This document shows positions 11,291 through 24,680 of a stretch of 64,000 bases of DNA, one piece after another. This DNA comes from Omphalotus guepiniiformis (taxonomy: Eukaryota > Basidiomycota > Agaricomycetes > Agaricales > Omphalotaceae), in the NCBI GenBank assembly GCA_028554645.1, contig JAQOOI010000078.1, forward strand, positions 1-64,000. The letters run 5' to 3'. Each line of letters begins with the position of its first letter. Position 1 is the stretch's first letter. The translations under genes were made by a program, and so were the position numbers. Under the pieces are notes generated by a model. That model saw nothing but the letters and a program-made list of their open reading frames with translations. It did no database searches and had not been told where the DNA came from.

Positions 11291-12203
11291 TTAAAAGTCC
11301 GAGTCCGAATCTTCTGCGTATCTGCAGCATAATATCGGCTCAAGTTGCCACCACCACCACTATACGCGAAAAGGTCAACGAGAAGGAGGATAAGACAACT
11401 GAAACCAACCCACATGGCGATTCAAAAGCCTCGCAGGCCATTTTCCAAACATCACGTCGATCTCATGGTTCAACCTCGCCTGGTACTGACTATCCGATTC
11501 CCATCTCGACCGGTCATCAGTAGAAGCTTGATGCTGCACGTATAAAGAACGAGCGCGAATAGCACGGTTTTGTCCATCTAACAAGGGTGTAGTCTCGTCG
11601 GCCGTCCTCGCATTGGAAGCGCAGACTATTACCATCTTCTTCCGAGTTTGCCTTTGCTTCTGCCCAGGCCCAGGCCCTTGCTGCTGCTGCTGCTGTTTCT
11701 GTCGCGAAACCAACAGCCGCACGCGCTGACCTAGGGGACCCCACTTGGACGAGGCAGAAGGCGATTCGTCATCCCTGAACCGGATAGGAACAGATATAGA
11801 TGATGAGGGGGAACTAGAGAGTGATTGGGAATGGGAATTGGACGGGGGTGTATCTGGACGGTGTCGATGATGCTTGTGCAGCCCAGACGTGATGCGCACT
11901 CGAGAGCGGAAGCGTATCGTGCGATTCGGAGAAGAAGGTGATACTTCGTCGTTGGGATTGTCTCGAACGTCAATGACCTCTGTCGAGAGTGGTTCCAGGC
12001 TGGAAGCATCCAATTCTGAGATCGTGTATCCTGGTCGGTCTGACGAGGCTCATTTTTAATAAAGCAACACTGATTATCGCAAGACAATGATACGAACCTA
12101 ATTCTCCTTTTCCCCCTTCCGAATCGTCATCTTCACCGTCAGGCGCGTTCAAATCTGAATCTGGGACCGAGTCTGGTTCATTCGAATCGTTCAAATGATG
12201 CAT
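11291..12203 (-). CDS. hypothetical acidic/basic protein, 266 residues
   Basis: Three exons (12098-12203, 11414-12039, 11291-11359) join in phase to 266 residues. The N-terminus is acidic (DSVPDSDLNAPDGEDDDSE). The middle is Ser/Pro/Arg-rich with a His-rich patch (HKHHRHRP) and a Gln run (QKQQQQQQGPGPGQKQ). The C-terminal part, DETTPLLDGQNRAIRAR to MFGKWPARLLNRH, looks structured, and the last exon encodes WWWWQLEPILCCRYAEDSDSDF. ERTPLL-like motifs followed by a Trp-rich, Cys-containing tail occur in small fungal proteins of unknown role; I cannot name the family. The last intron is inferred because reading through it would give a different tail and stop. It is convergent with ARO2. Confidence 0.55.
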
Positions 12204-14096
12204 GCTTCGACCCGGAAATTTATATCATTAGCACTGAGTTGAGAGGCTAATTTTTGTTCGCGCTGCCAGCGACGTACGAGCAATACGAAACTAAGTAGGA
12301 TCCGGATCCATATAAAATTTTAAGTAATTGCCTTACGTGCAACGGCGGGCGCTGTGGGTGCAAAGAGAACCTTGTTTAGGGTCACATGAATTGACACGAT
12401 TGTCTGGCCACTACAGACGCCTGGACCTCGGAGTCGTGTTTTTTCTCAAAGACTTATTGAAGTATCCACTGAAAGGAAAAAGAACTTGGGTTTCAGTGCC
12501 CAGAACCTGCTGCCTGCATCGATGTTGATACACAGCCCAATTCTTGATAGAATTTACTCTTAAAGCAAGCGGAACATAGAAGACTCGGCGGCTTGTATTG
12601 TTCTCGGTGTTGACAACTTACACGGATGAGTACAGTTGCCACCGTTGAAGGTGCAGATGAAGATAGGGGTTTTTGAACGAGCACTGCTGGTCAAAATTGA
12701 ACGACGCCCCGCTTCAACACAGCATTCAAAGCCGAGGTCTTATCATGATCTTAGATGGAGAAGAAATTTGATATTAATGCGCACTGCGAACTTCGAAGGA
12801 GCAGTGAAATTGTTTAAATTGAAGGAGATGTTCCATGTTTATATGTTGAGTATCCACGTCTACTTGATGATGAACCTGCCCAGACCTGCCCCCTTGAGAT
12901 TGTGAGATTCATTAATGGACAAGCATGGAGATCTGAGAGTTGACTTGGAGGTGCCAATCGTGGATGAACGTAAGAATTGTAAGGTCGAAAGTATGTAGTG
13001 TGGGAGGTGAACCGGCCCGTGTACCCGGCCGTTACGCAGGTGCCGGCTAACTTTGCTTCCACTTCTCACTGCTTCCAATGACAAGAAATTTGCCTGAAGA
13101 CTTGCTTGAACGACCGCCTGCGCCCAGCAAACTTTGACGCTCTCGTTTGTTATGTACAATATAGCCCAATCTACCATTCATATACTCATCATCTTCTCTA
13201 AAGGTCTCCGTGATCTACACCTGAGTTTCTCAAGCATAGCTGCTTCGGTTTTTCGAAGTAGCAACCCCTAGGCCTAGTGCTCGCGTCATCTTGCATGTTC
13301 TCGCGTTATTTATGCAGCAACTCCATTTCTCAGGTCGCCGTAACCTTCGCCCTCACAAATGTCAAACGGACTGAAGGCGTCATGCTTGAATATGACTTCT
13401 AGCAAAGAATCACAAGCATGAGTATTCGAATCCAATATTCAGGCGCCGGGTGCTATTCCCCTTGCACGCCGTGCGTCTTCTTCCACGTTCCCCGAATGTT
13501 CGGTCGTTCATGAGGTGAGATGAGCTCAGGATGAGCTCTTGGCCCTGGTGACTAGATGATGCCTGAGCATTTTGTTGAATCTACAGGAGTTTGGATATAC
13601 GATGGAAGGCCTGAACGGTACGCGTGATGATTTTAGAAATTAGCCGTTCGCGCCTCAATCTCACCTCGTTTCCTTTGAATCGTCTTCTCGTGGTCAGGTT
13701 TTTGTCGGTGCAAATGAGAAAGTCCCACAAATTCATGTCGGTTTACTCACCTGACCTCGAATTTGACTTCTTACATGTGGTCTAAACAATGCCGTTTGAT
13801 TCATCCGAGTCATTTTTGGGTCGTTATGCATATACGAGTATGTACTGACAATTCAAGCAGGAATAATGCACCGCGCGGCGCGAGTCGGCGACCGTTGACC
13901 TATCCTCTTTTCGCCGCACATCAGATGGTAATAATGTCTGAACCTCCAATAAATTTATCACAAGCGAAATATGCAATACCTGGTGACTGGTGTCAGCCTA
14001 CCCAAACAGAGATTCAATATCGGCTCAACGGTCTACTATAAATGCGAGCCCGATGGGAGACAGTTTGCCCAGACGTCTGCTTGAAGTTGTCTAACC
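12204..14096. other. gene-poor intergenic stretch, 1.9 kb
   Basis: Only short, overlapping frames without family resemblance. The right end is the upstream region of the HsbA-like gene. I see no repeat array, tRNA-like fold or transposon relic. Confidence 0.4.
14037..14043 (+). promoter_or_regulatory. TATA box of the HsbA-like gene
   Basis: TATAAAT lies 60 bases before the ATG at 14097. This is a good position for a TATA-driven, strongly inducible fungal gene for a small secreted protein. Confidence 0.55.
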
Positions 14097-14815
14097 ATGG
14101 TTCACTTTGCTAGCCTTGTCGTATTTTCATCGCTTGTCGCTGTCACCTTTGGGAACCCCATCAAGCGCGACGTTCCGACTGTTGAGGCCGACATTGCGAA
14201 TATCGCGTCGCAGGTCACTACTCTCGACAATGCTATTAATGCCTTCCCGGATACTGGAGGGTCTTTGGCCTCAGCACTCGTCAGTTACTTTTGGTTTTTG
14301 TTATGGTGTCTGCTACTTAATACACCTGAATGTACTGCAGGCCATTCACAATGATGCTGTGAGCTTGAATTCCGCGCTGCAAGATGCCACAACCGACGTG
14401 AAGGTATTTTGAACCCGTCTTCTTCATGTGTATCCGTCAATGATTCTCTACACTCTAGGCAACATCGGCGTTCTCCGAATCAGATGGCAGTACTATTCTG
14501 GCGGACGTCCAAAGTTTTGTGCCGACAATTATAGATGCACTGAATGAGATAGTCGCAAAGAAGCCTGCATTTGACGCCCTTCCTATTGGTGGAATTTCTG
14601 CCGTCGTCGGTCAAGATTTGACCAATCTTGATGCCAGCACAACCGCATTCGAAAGCGCCCTTGTTGCTGATACCCCGGTGCGCATCTTGAGCTTTCCACT
14701 TGTCCCTGACTGACTCCTGGATCACTCACAGGCTGACCTTGTGGCTCAAGCTGCTAGCCTCACGTCCTCGATCGATGCTGCGTTCGCCACTGCGAAAGCG
14801 GCCTACGGAGTTTGA
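14097..14815 (+). CDS. HsbA-like secreted protein (hydrophobic surface binding protein family)
   Basis: Four exons: 14097-14279, 14341-14403, 14459-14677 and 14732-14815, giving 182 residues. Residues 1-19 form a signal peptide (MVHFASLVVFSSLVAVTFG), followed by NPIKR, a Kex2-type dibasic site at residues 23-24. The mature part is helical and Ala/Asp/Thr-rich without cysteines. It shows the HsbA-type periodic pattern: IANIASQVTTLDNAINAFP, ALAIHNDAVSLNSALQDAT, then FVPTIIDALNEIVAKKPAFD. Aspergillus HsbA adsorbs to hydrophobic surfaces and recruits a cutinase; related basidiomycete proteins occur in cell walls and secretomes. The role here is inferred from the family. The reading frame is intact and a TATA box lies upstream. 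Confidence 0.8.
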
Positions 14816-15100
14816 GAGTTGTTGTACTTCCTGGATTTTCGATGTAACTATCCTTTGTAGTGTTCAAACGAGACGTACTCGTGAATTCAAAACGTTCCGC
14901 TGCCCTTCCCTCCGTCAGATCACGAGCTTAGCAGTGTCTTCCCTGCGTCGGAACATTTGTTGGTCCTGCGAGTGCAAGTCGGAAAACTGAGAACTGATAA
15001 GCACATGTAGTTGAGAGACAATACTTGGGGAGACCAAAGCTACACCACAATTTATTCCTTGGTACAACATTATTTACACTTATATCGCAGCCTTAAAGCT

Positions 15101-16405
15101 TCAAGGATCTACTAAAACCCCCGGAGTGTCAGATATACGATAGATGATCTTCTCATTACTGACCTATAACAACAAGTGTCAGAAGCGGTGTTCATGGGTG
15201 TGTTGTAGGAGAAAACAATTACTCTTCCTGCCTTCATTAAATCAAACCCATCGATGACGCTTGCAAGTCCCCTGGGCATAACTCTTATAGGAGCAGGCAC
15301 GAGCTTTTCTTCTGATAATAGTTGTGATATCATCTTGCAAGCCTTTTTCGCGAATTCTTTATGCTCAGGTATTGGCGTGTACGATTGCGGGAATTCGAAA
15401 GCCTACCAATTAGTGAAAAGATGGGTATCAGCCAAGAGGGGAATTTCAGGTACAGATCGGACGTACATCTCCAAATATCGTATAAGCGAGCGAAAGCACG
15501 GTTTTCACGCCCTTCTTACGACTCTCGTAGGGATTTACAATAGATACCGTCCCGCCTTCTAGACTGAGAGCGTCGCTAACTTGAAACGGGGTCGTCCGGT
15601 CGCTCATGCAATCCACTGCGCAACGCAGTTTCCCATTAGTGGAAGCACGAATTTTCTTTCCGGCCTTTGGATTCTTATAATCGAAGACTTCATCCGCACC
15701 AAGGGCTTGAACGTTGGAGAAGTTGTTAGGACTCGAAGTAGTAATTACGCGTAGGCCGCTTAATTTGGCGAATTGAATAGTGTAGTGGCCAACGGAGGAG
15801 CTTCCACCCCAGATAAGAATATCGAGTGAGGTGTCGTGGAGAGGGTGGTTTGGATATGGGAGTGTTTGTGACTGGTATAGGCATTGACAGGCAGTGAAGC
15901 AGCCTATGGGTAATTGGGCAGCTTCCTCAAAGGACCAGGAGTCGGGGATTTTAATAAGGGTATGGACTGGACACACAAGATACTCGGCGAAGGCTCCGTT
16001 GGGGCGGATGGCTTGAAATACCACGATGTGGCTGAATTAGAGATGGAAACATCTATAAGGCAGATTTGGTTCCCTACCTCCGTGAACACAGCTAGCAACC
16101 CTCTCACCAATGTGTATTTCGGTCTCATCCACGCCTTCCCCCCGCTCAGCTACGACTCCTGCAAAGTCACAGCCGACTATACAGTTCGGTTTATCGTAGT
16201 TCATGACAGTCTTCCCTATATGTATCGATCACAAAATATGCAATTAGCCTCAGAAAGCTATCACCAATAACTCACAGTCAGTTGGGTTCTGCGCTGCAGC
16301 CTTGACTCTGATCAGAACCTGACCCGAAGCGGGGGTGGGCACCGGCACACTTCGCAATTCAATTCGTCCACCTCCAACAGTACAGACTGCTAGCATACTC
16401 TTCAT
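15101..16405 (-). CDS. medium-chain dehydrogenase/reductase (zinc-type ADH-like, trans-enoyl reductase type)
   Basis: NAD(P)H-dependent oxidoreductase of the MDR superfamily. ATG at 16405 starts MKSMLAVCTVGGGRIELRSV. The GroES-like half includes PASGQVLIRVKAAAQNPTDW, split by an intron, and VGCDFAGVVAERGEGV. The Rossmann half contains ILIWGGSSSVGHYTIQFAKL, the nucleotide-binding GGSSSVG, and ALGADEVFDY. C-terminal exons give AFEFPQSYTPIPEHKEFAKK, RVMPRGLASVIDGFDLMKAGR and VSNEKIIYRISDTPGVLVDP. One intron must end at an AAG acceptor to keep the frame before IRPNGAFAEY. The zinc-ligand pattern of true alcohol dehydrogenases is absent. The domain order resembles LovC-like and other stand-alone enoyl reductases. 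Substrate is unknown and no biosynthetic cluster surrounds it. All exons are in frame. Confidence 0.8.
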
Positions 16406-17509
16406 GTCGCGAATAGTTGAATTGGGGGGGTCGAGGAATCAGACAGCCTTTGCTGATACTTATGCATCCCGGGGTTACTCGGGTATAAGTTAACGAGAGG
16501 ATATGTCGATTCCGACAGGCAAAGATGCAAAAGTAAGTTGTGTTTCCCATCAGAACAACAGGTTGTCAGCCGGTTAGCTGCTAGACAAAGCCAGAACTTG
16601 TTTTGGGCAATGTAGGTTTGCAAAAAGTTCAAGCTCCCACCTGCGAATTTGAAACCATGAGTTCATAGTTTGAGATAGCACGCGTAAGGACCTACTACAT
16701 ACATCTTCAACCTTCATCCTTGGACGTTCTCGAAATGCCGTGACACGAGGATGTGGACAAAATTTGAGTACTGACGCCCACGAACTCGCCAAAAATATGG
16801 CGAACGATAGCCTACGATAGCGGCGAACTAGTGTGAGAGATCTCAGGCAATGGAAGGCAATGGATGACGATCAGCAGGCAGCGACTCCTGAAGCAACGCG
16901 GGCGTTGATGGAAGACAAGGGAAAAGAACGCTGATGATACATCAATATCAATCCAGGCCTTGATCCCATTGACTATGTAAAAAGTTCAATTTCGGACGAT
17001 TCTCACTCACTGTATTATCCTTCTTAATCTGCACCTACCCTTCAAATATGTTGTTGGACAGGATGAAGCTACCAGGCGGAAGTCCGCCATTCTGGCAGTC
17101 GTGAGTACGGCTATGTCAGATACCGGTAAATGAAAATGAAATCCATTCCTGAGTGTACAATGTACCGTTGGGCAAAACAACTATGTAGTAGGGTATATTT
17201 ACAACCAGAACAGAACCTGAAGAAATGACTGAGGGAGTAGGAGTAGCGCAACAGACAAAAAAGGGCGGGGGTTGTGTTGCTAAAGGGGTAGAGATGGTAG
17301 GCGTTAAACAAGGGTAGATTAGGGAAATATTGCGAGCGCGCGAATTGCGTCTACTGGAATGATGATGAATGCAAGGATATAATATAAGCAAGATTGTACG
17401 ATAGGGAATGCATAATGACCATGATGATGTTGCGAATGAGACGACGAGACCAAAGATAGGGAAAGCAGGAAAAAATAGTACATATATAGATAGGCTGCGT
17501 ACCAAGGTC
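16406..17509. other. intergenic, 1.1 kb, no gene seen
   Basis: Holds the 5' region of the reductase and the 3' region of the large coiled-coil gene, both on the minus strand. Several short frames are present but none resembles a protein. Confidence 0.4.
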
Positions 17510-20500
17510 TTAAGACCACCATCCTTCTGCATCCACAGTGGGGGCCAATGATACGGTGCTCGGTGTAGGAGATGCCATCGATTGCCGGGAGTAAGTCGAT
17601 CGTGAAGGTGTACCGCGACCTAGGGTAGGTGGATACCGATTTTGGGGTGTGTAATTGCTTGAAGAGATGTTCGGATAAGATCTCTGCTGGACGCTGCTGT
17701 GGCTCTGGCTCGAAGGTGCGTGCATAGAGTCCCAGACCGACGTATTCGCGTTCGGGGGAGTGATGCTGCGATCACTGACAGCTCGCCCATTTGGTGTCGC
17801 TGAGCGATTGCCATAGACTGTGCTGGCCCGAGATTCTGGACGATGTACGGAGTATGCAGAGCCATTGGTGTATCCGCCTCGCAAGACAGAGGCCGCTTTC
17901 ACCGCCTTAGCTTTCTCGAGTTCATCTTGCAAATGGCGAGCCTTGGTTTCCAGAGCAGTGATCTCTTCCCGAAGTCTGACCTCACGATCCTGAAATACGC
18001 AATCAGCATTTGATGCGTCTGGTATGCTATAGACAAACTAACCTTTGTCAATCGCTCATTAGCTTCCCGCTCCTCAAGTTGCATCTTTGCTACGGAATAA
18101 TCTGTTTCGAGCTGTGTGTACGTCTGTTCCGCCTGTTCCAGTTGTGTCGTGGTACGCTCTAGCCTAGCTTCGAATTCCTGAGCTCGTTTCTCCCACTCAG
18201 AAGCACGCGACTGTGCTTGAGCCAAGCTTTGCTTTGCGGAATTGGCAGCCTTCTCGTTAGCCACGCTTCGGTTCTCTTGCTCTTTGAAACGTTTTTGAAG
18301 AGCTGCGTGTTCGCCTTCGAGTACCATGGCGCGATCTCGGACACGTCGAAGCTCTTTGAGTTCTTCATTATCTGACTGGCCAATAAGACTTGTCAACTGC
18401 TCAATTTGTTCCGAAGTGTGTCGCAGCTTGTCCCAGTGCTCCTGCTGAGAGGCCAGATAATCGTATTGCTTCTGGAGGCTTTGCAGGGCGTGCTTAGCAT
18501 GTTCCTCGTCTCGCGTGGCAAATGTGAGCTTGAGATCAAGCGAATCGACCTGAAACATGATGAGTAACAAGCTAACGACAGTGATTCCCCTGTATTACGA
18601 ACCTTGGCTTTCAAACTCTGTCTCTCTCCCAACAAATCCGCATTCGCCTTCTCGAGCTCGGCTATCCTTTCTTTGTTGGCTTGGGTGGCCACATCCGATG
18701 TCTGCAGTCTCACGAGCGCGTTAGCCAATCCTTCCTCCAAGTTGGAGTTCTTGGCCTCGATAAGCGACACCTCAACAGCTTTAGCATCTATAGCCGCCTG
18801 CAATTCCTTCACTTGAGCCTTCACTCTTTCGCGATCGGCCTCCACGATATTCAACTTCTCATTCAGCATATCCTTTTCAACTCTGACCTGGCCATGGGCG
18901 CCACGAGCCTTGGCAAGTTGGACCTGTAAATCGGTATTGGCTCTGCGGAGATCATCGATCTCATGCTTAGTATGATCGCGCGAGAGTAGCAGGTCCGCAT
19001 GAGCGTTTTGGAGGACATTGGTAGCGGCCGAGATGGGGTCAGGAAGAACGGTGAGTTTGGTGAGCAGCTCTTTGCAAAGCTCTACGACCTCGGTACTGTT
19101 ACCCGTGAGCGTGTGTTGCGCAGACACCACGTCGTCGAGCACACGCCTCACTTCAAGGACATGCGGATCCGGAAGAGCATCCTTCGGCTTGTCCTGAACA
19201 GGTCGGGCTACGTTGATTGAATCAACAGCAGAAAGCACTTTAGTCGGCAGACCCGTCATGACCTCTACAACGTGCTGATGAGCACTTGACAAGTCCGACT
19301 GCTGCGCCGCCAAAGACCTCTGTCCCTCCATGATATTAGACAGTGCAATGGAGACATTGTCCAGAGGGTTTAGCAATTGGGCGACGCTATCTGTTACTCT
19401 GCTAGTGACAGTTTCCACATTGAAAGACTTGTCCCTCACTGCGAGGCGAGAATCGAGCCGCTCAACAACGAGGTCAGCAACCTGTTCCTTGATCTCGAAG
19501 GCATCTATTGGCGCTATTGCCCTTCGGACTTCAGTCGTCAGCTGTAGAGCGACTGCGTCTGCATCAAACGCAGGACCTTGCTGTAGCACAGGCAGGAGCA
19601 CAGGCAACAAACGGTCGATAATCAACCCTGCTGTTTCCCTTTTATCCGAGGCCAGGTCGATGATTTGCGAAATGTGAGGTTTGACGGCTTGGCTGAGTTT
19701 GTTTGTGAGGTAGTCATAATCCACACTCTCAGATCGTTGAGAAGTGAGCAATGGGCCAAGAGAGGATACGATGGCGTCAACCATCTGGTCCTGTTCACGA
19801 CCGGGGGCACCGCGCGCGATCGTCTCTAGACGTGCTGAAAGTTCAGATAATGCTTCCATTACAGCATTTATCGTCCGAGCAGAATAATGTTCGAAAGCAT
19901 GAGATAGGTCAGGCTGCTGCGAAGCACTTCCTTCTCCAGCTGGAGTGGTACGGAGCTGATTCTGAGCCTGGAACATGCTCAACTCGGACTTCATTAACTG
20001 CAGCATTTTCGCATGACCTTGTTCCACAACATCTCTGATGAGCTCAAAGTCCAGCTCACCGCGAGCATCGATCTGTGAATCCTCCAAACCTCGAACTGCA
20101 CTCTCCGCCAGCTGTGAGCGGAATAGAGAGACTACATCAGAAATCATCTCCTCGGCTTTGGGAGTAAGGCCTTGTTGCTGAATACTGGTATTTGCGACAG
20201 ACTCTCTGAGATCCCGTCGTAGCATGGCTATTTTTTCTTCCAAGAGATTCTCGAGTCGTTCCTCGTATCTTCTCATCTCGAGGCGCAGTGTAAGATCCTT
20301 TGCCACAGGTCCGGCAAGCGATGACGTTTCAGATACTGACTCCATGGAATCCGGAGTCTCTGAGCCATAACGCATGTTCTCGATGTTGTCGGGTAGTGAC
20401 GACCTTCTCCGAGCATGAGCGTGAGCTTGTTTAGTGGAAGCAGCAGCGAAGACATCCTCCTATATTCTCATAGGTTAGTATCGGCTGAATGATGACACGA

Positions 20501-23500
20501 GAAGACACTCACAGAAGGTGAAACTGCTGTACTCAATACCCTTCCAGGATCCGTGACCAATCTCGGTCTTGAGACTTTATGCGAGATAGCAGGCATGTCA
20601 ACACCCAGATCATCCAGCGATGGCCGCAAACTATGTCCCAACTCATAGAAATCCCTATCTCTGTCACGCTGGAATTCCCTCGAACTAAGTCTAGATCTGA
20701 CAGCGCGACGGGTACGCTCGTCAGCAGAGTTGCTACTCGAGTGACCGTTGTTAACGAGAGCCTTGAACAAGCCAGCCGGAACTGTGTTGTTCGATACAGG
20801 GTGCTTGAAATCAAGCGGAATAGGAGCACGCTTTGTTCTCGAGGTCGAAGGAATAGCAAACATATCTCCATTTCCAAGGCCGAGGTTAGCATTGTTCTCC
20901 TTATCTTCCTCCGCAGGATCAATTTCTTCTTCATCTTCATCCTGATCATTCTCTCTTGCTTGCAGCAGCGTCTTCTCTTCTTCCTCACCAGCAGCACCGA
21001 TGTGCGGTAGGGTTCCAACAGCATGGGAGAACCCAGCGAACGTAAACGGCTCCGCGTCAGGATTGAGCGAAAGAGATCGTTTGCCTCCACTCGTGAGCGA
21101 GCTAGGTCCATGCCCGTGCCTGTCACGTCTCGGCGAAGAAGTAGCTCCAAAGCCATCTCTCATCATACTTGCCGGCGAGCCAAAGTTTGACGGGAATCTA
21201 AACGACGCCATACTGTCATCCTCGACGACCTCACCAGTTGATGGAGTGGGCGAAGAATCGCGACGCCGGCGTTTTTCGCGACCTTGAACCTTGAAAGGCG
21301 ATCCCCCCTCTGTATTTACCACGTAACCTCCAAGACCGCCCACACCTCCCGGAACGCCAACAGGGGGTACAGGAAGTGGTCTTGCTTCGATTTGAAGCTG
21401 TGGCACAGGGAACGGAGGGTTCGGCGTAGGGAACACCGCAGGAACCAGATTGGCCGCGACTGAAGGTGCAGGGAAGGGTGCTCCGAACATAAATCCGCTT
21501 CCGGGCGTAAACTCTGCTGCTGCTGCATTCAACTTCTTAGTGCCTGCGTTTTGGGACGGGAGTCGAGAATGTGTAAGAAGAGGCGCGTTGGGTGCCACTC
21601 CACTGAAAGCGAAGCCAGACGAGGAGAGACTGGTATCGCGTGACATTCCAAACACGAACGGTTTCGCGTTTGGATTGAGGTTTGCTGACGATTTAGAGGA
21701 TTGATGCATCGCATTACTGTTGGCCGCTGTATCGGAGGGTACTCTTGAGTGTGCCCTCGCAGGGTCGTGCAATGAATGAGTGCCGCTGTGAGAGCTCGGT
21801 CCCCTGGAGTGATGAACGGGGAGAGGTGGTAAAGGCCTGGCGCCACTTCCAGTGTTGCCTGAAGGGGGGTATCTGAGGTTTTCTAGGCCAAGGTATCCAC
21901 CACGTTCTTCCTCTGAAGGATTTGAAATGATATCGTCGTCCTGAGGCTGCCTAAGATGGGGAACAACGATGGTGGTGTCAGGCGGACGAGGGAATGGTGG
22001 TAATTTACGAGGCTGTTCTGAAGCAGCTGTCATTGTACGTCTGCGCATACGTGCTTCCACGCGAGCTTGCCGGGCACGTTCTTCATCGGATGGATTGGAC
22101 CATTCCCCAATACTCTGTGAAGTCACAAAGAAGACATATTAGTCAGATTTATCACAGAATAAAGACATCGATAAAGAAGGCCTTTCACAAGCAGTAGCCA
22201 AAGGTGCATCAAAGAAAATGCCAAACTTACTTCGTCGTCGCTAGCTTCGTCGCCATCGCCATCAACTACTAAGTATCCATCAACATCTTCACTACCAGTC
22301 CACTCCTCCATTCCTTCTTCCAACTCATTGCCACCCTTCCCTGGAAGCGGTACATTCAGCGCGATATCAGCTCTCCCAGTGCCAAGCGTCCCCAACGCCA
22401 AGTCTCCCGAAGAAGCCAATTCATTCAGACCATCCGCAACCAATCCCCCGAATGATCTCAATGATAACGCAGCAGAAAGCCTTGACGCATGTCTCGAATG
22501 ATGCCTCGATTGAGATGCTGTGAGAAGGCCATTCTCCCTCTCATCCTCCGCCTCAGTCTTATCACCCTCATCATCACCCTCTAGTTCCGCCTTCACAGAC
22601 GCGTCTTCATCCGAAGGTTCTTCCACTCTCTCTTTATATTGACCCCAGTTCGGAACCTTCATATCCTCCTCCTCCTCTTCTTCTTCCTCTAATCCTTCTT
22701 CGTCCGCTTCCTCCGGAATATCCAATCCAAATCCTCTAATGAAATCAGGCTTAGAGTCCGGCCGGCTGACCGCACTCAGTGGAGGTGCCAGTCCATCGTT
22801 CGACACCAACGTAGACATGATGACCGGTTTCCTCCCTTGAGGCGCATGAATGCTTGCCTCTGAACCTTCATCACCAGTCGCCCCAGCCATACCCGGCGCT
22901 GGACTAGCACTGTCCCGCATGCCCGGAGTCTTTTCACCAACACTTGATTGAGTCTGGTCGCTCCCAAGTACCGCTCCTGGACCGAAGGGATTTGACGTAG
23001 CACCCGTACTTGGTGTGCGGAAGTATTCTATATTCCCTAACCCAGCCGAAGGAGGGTGGGCAAGTGACAAGGAGTGACCGTGGCGATTTGTGATGAAGCG
23101 TGGTATATGAGCAGCGTTGGTAGGACTTGGGGAGAAGCCAGGGAGGACCCCAGCAGTGAATAAGGAATTGAGGTTGTGTGGTTGTGGAGAAGTCGAATTT
23201 GAGTTCCCTGTAGAGGAGGCGGCGACCGATGGGTTGAGAGAACTTGAATTAAGCTGTGATTGCTGTAGCTTGTTTAGCTTGAAATATAGGAGAGCAGGAT
23301 CGGCCGGTGAGGATATCTGTGATCAAAACAGTCAGTTCAGATAACGAGATAACGGCGCTTGCGCGAGATGATCGAATGGCGTCAAGGTCAACCCAATGCG
23401 GCTTATGTGGCGTTGCAGATCAACACCGAAATGCTCGTGAAGCAGAAAGTTGCAAGTTATGTTTGACAGAGAAACGAACGGCACGTGTAGGGCACGGGTT

Positions 23501-24680
23501 TTGTCGCAATAGAACAAAAATAACAAGCAGCACCGCAACAAACGGGAAGAGCGAATAACAGCGTCGAAAGAAACACTCACCGAAGCAGCTCTGCCGTGAG
23601 GTCCGTGCATTTGAGGTATTTGAGGGAAGACACTCGATCCACCGCTTCCCCCTCGTTCGACACCTAGCTTTTCGAGTTTTTCCTCAATAAGGGCTTGTTT
23701 CATGTTTTGCCATGCGACCTAGAAAAACACGCGAGGAAAGTCAGATGAGTACGAGAAGAGTGCTTGAAACAAGTATCCAGAGAAAGATATAACGCCAAGG
23801 GATACGGAAAACTGAAGCAAAGAGCACATACCTTGCCAGGTAGGAACACGTCCACTGTTGATGGTATATCACGTCTCCACTCCTCCGGAGGGTATTCTTC
23901 CATCGTGGACACTTCCGGAGCACGAATCTCCACCTCCTTTCTAACATCTTCTGGTTTCAAAGGAAACCTAGCCCACTCTGCCTTTGTAGCTTCCTTGCCT
24001 TCTTCCTCAGACGGTATGGTTTCCTTGGGCAAGTTCACGACAATCTTCTTTGGCTTCACGGGCGCCACTGTCGTAGCAGCAGCAGAGGTACCAACGACTG
24101 GTGTGCTCGTTCCACTACCCGTAGCAGAAGGCGCGTTATTTGCGGAAGCAGGCGGGATTGGACTGAGTTTCCGTTGCGGCCCTCCTAGCACGGCCTTTGG
24201 TGGTCCACCTATACTGAGCTGGCGTCTATTCCGGTTTGGAAACGGGTGATGCGATGGTGGGGGTCCGCCTGGAAAGCCAGCGATAGATTGCCTCGAAAAG
24301 TGACCTGCTAGAGGCGTGATGGGAAACCCATTTGGTGGGTGAATGCCTGCTGCTGCGAGCTGAGCGACGCTAGGCATATTGATATTCATGCTCTGCTGGC
24401 CAACTCTATGACCTGGCCTTCCTGGAGCACCTGGAGGAGCCATCTGAGCCGGGTTGAAAAAAGGTTGCATGGGAGTCTGCATAACACCGGGATGAGGAAT
24501 AGGGATAGGTGGATGAAAGCTCTGCTGAATTGAAGTAGGAAGAGCAGGAGAATATAAAGGCTGGCCACGTTCGAACATGGCTGGCTGCTGCATAGCTATA
24601 GAAGTAGGAATCGGTGGTGGTATGTTCAGCCGGGGAAGGTCACCTCGCTGGCGCTGAGTTGAGGTTGTCATGGTGGTCAA
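17510..24680 (-). CDS. very large coiled-coil protein of unknown function, 2172 residues
   Basis: Seven exons, all joined in phase 0: 23832-24680, 23581-23718, 22231-23316, 20513-22114, 18603-20459, 18043-18549 and 17510-17989. Residues 1-283 are Pro/Gln/Gly-rich and end in a more ordered block, EYPPEEWRRDIPSTVDVFLP. Residues about 284-345 look helical (AWQNMKQALIEEKLEKLG, then ADPALLYFKLNKLQQ). Residues 400-1200 are low-complexity, with an acidic run and repeated SNPSEEER-like phrases (SNPSDEERARQ at about 700 and SNPSEEERGG at about 755). Residues about 1255-2070 form a long coiled coil rich in heptad-like Leu, Glu and Gln. The last 100 residues are Ser/Arg/Tyr-rich. I see no motor, kinase or membrane segment. 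A cytoskeletal, polarity or scaffold role would fit the architecture but is only inference. The 6.5 kb frame has no defect, which shows the sequence is reliable here. Confidence 0.85.

Noticed and set aside
15900..16080. Frame break in the MDR reductase
   Set aside because: Using the AAG acceptor just before IRPNGAFAEY keeps the frame.
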